From Mucilaginibacter conchicola (GTDB lineage Bacteria; Bacteroidota; Bacteroidia; Sphingobacteriales; Sphingobacteriaceae), in contig NZ_QWDC01000004.1 of NCBI RefSeq assembly GCF_003432115.1, positions 248,765 through 312,764 of the forward strand: DNA of 64,000 nucleotides. The letters run 5' to 3'. The position numbers and the translations under genes were made by a program. Position 1 is the stretch's first letter, and each line of letters begins with the position of its first letter. The notes under the pieces were generated by a model, which did no database searches, had not been told where the DNA came from, and was given only the letters and a program-made list of their open reading frames with translations. Below, in pieces: positions 60,412 to 64,000 of the stretch.

Positions 60412-61788
60412 ATGAAAGAAAATTCTGAAGCGTCGCGCAGAGGTTTTTTAAAGAAACTTGCCACTACTACTGCCGCCGTTGCCGCGGGCAGCAGCTTAAT
60501 TGCCGCCGGTAAAAGCAATCAATCATTTTACTACCTTAAAAAAGAGTACAAACCTTTTGGCCCTAACGATCAGGTAAATATTGCGCTGATAGGTGCCGGT
60601 GGTATGGGTACGCAGGATGCTATTGTGGCCCTGCAGGTGCCTGGCGTAAAAATGGTTGCCGTATGCGATTTGTACGATGGCCGTTTGGCAGAAGCTAAAA
60701 AGCGCTGGGGCAATGATATTTTCACCACTAAGGTTTACAAAGAGATACTAAACCGTAAAGATATTGACGCGGTAATTATAGCCACGCCCGATCATTGGCA
60801 CCAGCAAATTTCTGTTGATGCCATGCATGCCGGCAAACACGTGTACTGCGAAAAGCCAATGGTACACTCGGTAGCCGAAGGCCCAGCGGTAATAAAAGCG
60901 CAGAAAGAAACCGGCAAGGTGTTTCAGGTAGGAAGCCAGGGTGTATCGTCATTAGGTAACGAGAAAGCGCACGAACTGCTGAAAAGCGGAGCCATTGGCG
61001 AACTGAACTATGCCGAAGGTTTTTGGGCGCGCCGTGCTCCTATCGAGGTTTGGCAATATCCAATTCCTGATGATGCATCGGCACAAACGGTGGATTGGGA
61101 AACCTATGTAAGCAACGTGCAAAAACGCCCTTACGATTCAAAAAGGTTCTTCCGCTGGAGAAATTATACAGATTACGGGACAGGCATGGCAGGCGACTTA
61201 TTCGTTCACCTGTTCAGCAGTCTGCACTTTATTACCGAATCAATGGGGCCTAATAAAATTTATGCCTCTGGTGGTTTACGCTACTGGAACGATGGCCGCG
61301 AAGTGCCTGACGTTTTATTAGGCACTTTCGATTACGGCAAAACTGCCGCGCACCCCGCTTTTAATCTTTCGTTGCGTTGCAACTTTGTTGATGGCACCAG
61401 CGGTACCACTTACCTGAAACTGGTAGGCAGCGAAGGTTCAATGGATGTTACCTGGGACAGCGTTGTGCTTAAACGCAACAAAACCATAGCATCTGATGAT
61501 CCGTTCTACCTGGAGAAACTGCGCAAAGCCGGCCAAACCAACAGCGCCCGCAAACACATCCTTCCGCCGGAAGAGATCACTTTCGATGCCGAAAAAGGCT
61601 ACCTGGGTGGCCCGTACGATCACATGAACAACTGGATCACTGCTATCCGCAACAACGGTAAAGTTACCGAGGATGCTGTTTTCGGTTACCGTGCTGCGGC
61701 GCCGGCACTGTTATGTAACGATAGTTACTACAAAAACAGCCCTATGTTCTGGGATCCGGAGAATATGAAGATGGTGAAGAAAGCTTAG
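60412..61788 (+). CDS. Tat-exported Gfo/Idh/MocA-family oxidoreductase
   Basis: A 458-residue NAD(P)-dependent oxidoreductase. SRRGFLKKLATTTAAVAAG at the start is a twin-arginine signal, so it folds with its cofactor before export. The Rossmann motif is IALIGAGGMGTQDAI (about residue 62), DLYDGR follows strand 2, and EKPMVHS (about 148) is the family motif with the catalytic lysine. The C-terminal half is the usual beta-sheet domain. Members act on sugars, inositols or glycosidic bonds. The substrate is not known. Confidence 0.9.
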   Translation: MKENSEASRRGFLKKLATTTAAVAAGSSLIAAGKSNQSFYYLKKEYKPFGPNDQVNIALIGAGGMGTQDAIVALQVPGVKMVAVCDLYDGRLAEAKKRWGNDIFTTKVYKEILNRKDIDAVIIATPDHWHQQISVDAMHAGKHVYCEKPMVHSVAEGPAVIKAQKETGKVFQVGSQGVSSLGNEKAHELLKSGAIGELNYAEGFWARRAPIEVWQYPIPDDASAQTVDWETYVSNVQKRPYDSKRFFRWRNYTDYGTGMAGDLFVHLFSSLHFITESMGPNKIYASGGLRYWNDGREVPDVLLGTFDYGKTAAHPAFNLSLRCNFVDGTSGTTYLKLVGSEGSMDVTWDSVVLKRNKTIASDDPFYLEKLRKAGQTNSARKHILPPEEITFDAEKGYLGGPYDHMNNWITAIRNNGKVTEDAVFGYRAAAPALLCNDSYYKNSPMFWDPENMKMVKKA

Positions 61789-61808
61789 CATTAAAAGCAT
61801 ATCAAAGT

Positions 61809-61846
61809 TTTGAGCCGGCAGCGTGGTTGAGCGCTGCCGGCTCAAA
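61809..61846 (+). terminator. Terminator-like hairpin
   Basis: TTTGAGCCGGCAGCG (61809-61823) and CGCTGCCGGCTCAAA (61832-61846) form a perfect 15-bp stem. The T run afterwards is poor, so termination is likely but not certain. Confidence 0.65.
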
Positions 61847-61918
61847 TGCTTTATCTGAGAGGGGCAAGTTGCCTCATGTGTTCTGTATAATGACGTAAAC
61901 CTTATTATAATAACCTAC

Positions 61919-62752
61919 ATGATCAGGTCTAAATATTTTTGGTTAGGGGCGGTAATGATCGCCATTATCCCGCTGATGCTAATGGATATCAGTGAGTATT
62001 TTGTTGCCTGGGAAAAAGAAGTAAGGGGGCGAATAATTGATCTGGCCCAGGTCTATTCTGGCTTGCCGAAAATGCAGAAGGCCGGGATTCTGGATAACAT
62101 TTTTGAGGTCAACCAAAAGCTTACGAGGCTTATCGCTGTAAAGGCTTTTATCAGTCTGGTATTATTAAGCGGCGGTATCTACTTCTTCAGGAAGTTCCTG
62201 AAAGCTACGAGCATGTCTTTTCTGAAACCGGCTTTAGCTACAATGGGGCTAATAGTTGTTTTTATTGCTGGCAAAGTTGTTTTCACCATAGCATTCACTA
62301 CCCAGCCGGGTGCTACTTTTGTTAAGGTAGATGCAGATGCCAAATCCTTTAAAGATATCATCAGCAAGAATTTTCAGGGAAAAGTGGTGTACGTAGATTT
62401 CTGGGGAACCACCTGCGGGCCATGTTTAGAAGAGTTTGACAATTTTACCCAACCGCTTAAAGAGCACTATAAAAACCGCAGCGATATAGCTTACCTGTAC
62501 ATAGCAAATGGCAATAACTATTTATGGAAGAAACAGATAGTTAATCATAAAATAACCGGCAACCATTTATTTCTTGATTTGGATGAGTACAGCAAACTCT
62601 ATCATCAGGCCGCACAAAACGATACGGCAGAAGTATTGATGCCGCACTATGTTATTGTAGATAAAACCGGCAAGATCACCGCGCCAGATGCCGCCCGCCC
62701 AAGTGATTACACTGTTTTAGTGGGGCAATTGGATAAAGTGTTAGGGCAATGA
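61919..62752 (+). CDS. Membrane-anchored thioredoxin-like (TlpA/ResA-type) protein
   Basis: A 277-residue protein. Three hydrophobic segments (YFWLGAVMIAIIPLMLM, IAVKAFISLVLLSGGIYFF, PALATMGLIVVFIAGKVVFTIAF) are followed by a periplasmic thioredoxin fold. VVYVDFWGTTCGPCLEEFDNF carries the CxxC active site near residues 166-169, and LMPHYVIVDKTG holds the cis-proline. It probably reduces or isomerises disulfides of exported proteins, or serves cytochrome maturation. The extra membrane segments are longer than in typical ResA. Confidence 0.82.
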   Translation: MIRSKYFWLGAVMIAIIPLMLMDISEYFVAWEKEVRGRIIDLAQVYSGLPKMQKAGILDNIFEVNQKLTRLIAVKAFISLVLLSGGIYFFRKFLKATSMSFLKPALATMGLIVVFIAGKVVFTIAFTTQPGATFVKVDADAKSFKDIISKNFQGKVVYVDFWGTTCGPCLEEFDNFTQPLKEHYKNRSDIAYLYIANGNNYLWKKQIVNHKITGNHLFLDLDEYSKLYHQAAQNDTAEVLMPHYVIVDKTGKITAPDAARPSDYTVLVGQLDKVLGQ

Positions 62753-62765
62753 CAGAACAAAAAAC

Positions 62766-62869
62766 CGTCATTGCGAGCGTAGCGTGGCAATCCCCGACTT
62801 ACAGAGCGGCTATGCAAGTGCCTCTGTATATCGGGGATTGCCACGTCGCTGTCGCTCCTCGCAATGACG
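62766..62869. repeat. Palindromic dispersed repeat (CGTCATTGCGAG family), copy 6
   Basis: CGTCATTGCGAGCGTAGCG at the left, the complementary CGCTCCTCGCAATGACG arm at the right, with GGCAATCCCCGA/TCGGGGATTGCC inside. It starts 14 bases after the thioredoxin-like gene. Confidence 0.87.
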
Positions 62870-62876
62870 GAAATAA

Positions 62877-62904
62877 AAAGGCCCTGCATTTGCAGGGCCT
62901 TTTC
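62877..62904. terminator. Bidirectional intrinsic terminator
   Basis: AAAGGCCCTGC (62877-62887), loop ATTT, GCAGGGCCTTT (62892-62902), with A and T tails, between convergent genes. Confidence 0.9.
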
Positions 62905-62907
62905 TCT

Positions 62908-63939
62908 TTAATAAAACTTCGGCAGAGGATTCAACTTAGTATCCTGGCGTTGGTGCCAGTATGGGTATATCGGGTCGCGGTCGCTGGCGGCATCAAGTTT
63001 CTTAACTTGCTCCGTGGTTAAGTTCCAGCCAACGGCATCAAGGTTTTGTTTTAGTTGTTCCTCGTTGCGGGCACCTATAATAATATTGGCAACGGTAGGG
63101 CGCTGTAACAACCAGTTGATAGAAACCTGTGCAACAGATTTACCGGTTTCCTCGGCTACTTCATCCAAAGCATCAACAATAGTATAAAGGCGTTCCAGGT
63201 CGGTTTCCGGGCCGTGGCTGCCACCCTGGGCGCGGCGGTTATCTTTAGGTAACTCTTGTCCGCGGCGGAATTTACCACCCAGTTGGCCTGATGCCAGCGG
63301 GCTCCAAACAATGGTGCTCACTTTTTGGTCGATACCCAGTGGCATTAGTTCCCATTCAAACTCGCGGTCTAATAACGAATAATAGGCCTGGTGTGCCACG
63401 TATTTAGCCCAGCCATAACGCTCAGATACCGACAGCGATTTCATCAAATGCCAGCCCGAGAAATTTGAGCAGGCAATGTAACGGATCTTACCATCGCTGA
63501 TTAAAGTGTCTAAAGTACGCAGCGTTTCTTCAACAGGCGTATTGCCGTCAAAGCCATGCAGGTGGAAGATATCTATATGATCTGTTTTTAAACGTTTAAG
63601 GCTATCCTCAACAGAGTTGATGAGGTGATAACGAGATGAGCTGAAATCGTTAGGCCCATCGCCCATGCGGAAGGTGGCTTTGGTTGAGATGAGTACACGG
63701 TTACGCAAGCCTTCTAAAGCCTGGCCCAGTATCTCCTCAGATACGCCGCGCGAGTAAACGTTGGCTGTATCAAAGAAATTTACACCGGCATCAAGGCAAA
63801 GGTGAACCAGCTTTTTAGCATCCTCTAATTGCGTATTGCCCCAGGCTTTAAAAAAGTCGCCCTGACCGCCAAAAGTTGCTGTTCCGAAACTAAGAACGGG
63901 TACATTAAGGCCCGAGCCTCCTAATTGTCTGTATTCCAT
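62908..63939 (-). CDS. Aldo/keto reductase
   Basis: A 343-residue NADPH-dependent (beta/alpha)8-barrel reductase. The catalytic tetrad is visible: Asp and Tyr in FFDTANVYSRG (about residues 53-63), Lys in LISTKATF (about 87) and His in HIDIFHLHGFD (about 128). YIACSNFSGWHLMKSL, and INWLLQRPTVANIIIGARNEEQLKQNLDAVGW with the cofactor-binding residues, complete the family pattern. The physiological substrate is unknown. It starts at ATG 63939, and the last 61 bases of the window hold no gene that I can support. Confidence 0.92.
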   Translation of the reverse strand: MEYRQLGGSGLNVPVLSFGTATFGGQGDFFKAWGNTQLEDAKKLVHLCLDAGVNFFDTANVYSRGVSEEILGQALEGLRNRVLISTKATFRMGDGPNDFSSSRYHLINSVEDSLKRLKTDHIDIFHLHGFDGNTPVEETLRTLDTLISDGKIRYIACSNFSGWHLMKSLSVSERYGWAKYVAHQAYYSLLDREFEWELMPLGIDQKVSTIVWSPLASGQLGGKFRRGQELPKDNRRAQGGSHGPETDLERLYTIVDALDEVAEETGKSVAQVSINWLLQRPTVANIIIGARNEEQLKQNLDAVGWNLTTEQVKKLDAASDRDPIYPYWHQRQDTKLNPLPKFY

Positions 63940-64000
63940 TTTTATGAGTTTTTATAGTAAATGTTTGATGATCTGTGAACCATCGCCGCCAAATCTCGGG

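Overview
The window reads as a chromosomal segment of a Bacteroidota bacterium, most likely family Sphingobacteriaceae (Mucilaginibacter/Pedobacter-like). The signs are a SusC/SusD pair with FecR and an ECF sigma factor, the type IX secretion protein PorT beside ubiE/menG, DUF5916, DUF5996 and DUF885 proteins, TPR-transmembrane-HTH regulators, promoters with a TAnnTTTG -7 box, weak Shine-Dalgarno use, and many short palindromic intergenic repeats. The species call is inference.

Layout. 1-8.7 kb: the tail of a gene cut by the window edge, a secreted GH5-like hydrolase, then a SAM-I riboswitch, a one-cysteine peroxiredoxin and a tRNA-Cys that look like one transcript, DUF5996, a methyltransferase, a DUF5916 outer-membrane protein and small genes. 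8.7-16.8 kb: a PLP enzyme of sulfur amino acid metabolism diverging from a TRIC-type channel, a DUF885 lipoprotein, two membrane proteins, an OmpA lipoprotein and a TPR regulator. 17.1-22.3 kb: a TonB receptor, beta-helix lipoprotein and beta-propeller phytase, which form a phytate-scavenging operon. 22.4-27.8 kb: an RRM protein, a sensor kinase, a response regulator and an MHS-family transporter. 27.9-36.5 kb: a leftward locus (ECF sigma, FecR, SusC, SusD, and a phosphodiesterase-alkaline phosphatase fusion) that looks like a second, organic-phosphate-directed uptake system. 37-42.3 kb: an AraC regulator diverging from a TolC/HlyD/MFS efflux operon. 42.4-45.1 kb: a GH114-like lipoprotein, two tRNA-Leu, a BNR-repeat protein and two identical tRNA-Lys.

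45.1-51.5 kb is a compact leftward phage-derived cluster: small and large terminase, a tail-chaperone-like gene with a -1 frameshift at a T7 run, a tail protein, a fibre-like protein, a muramidase, a holin-like protein and one more. No portal, capsid, tape-measure or integrase gene is present. 51.6-64 kb holds a BamA-like protein, a lipoprotein, a second RRM protein, a second sensor kinase followed by a 17-copy heptamer array, an S24-type repressor with four similar operator-like palindromes and two divergent small unknown genes, a GNAT enzyme, PorT, UbiE/MenG, a Tat-exported Gfo/Idh/MocA oxidoreductase, a thioredoxin-like membrane protein and an aldo/keto reductase.

For a possible undescribed system, the best candidates are the phage-derived cluster, the S24 repressor module, the SAM-riboswitch/peroxiredoxin/tRNA-Cys unit and the phosphodiesterase-phosphatase SusCD locus. 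Function is inferred from family resemblance read by eye. No database search was run.
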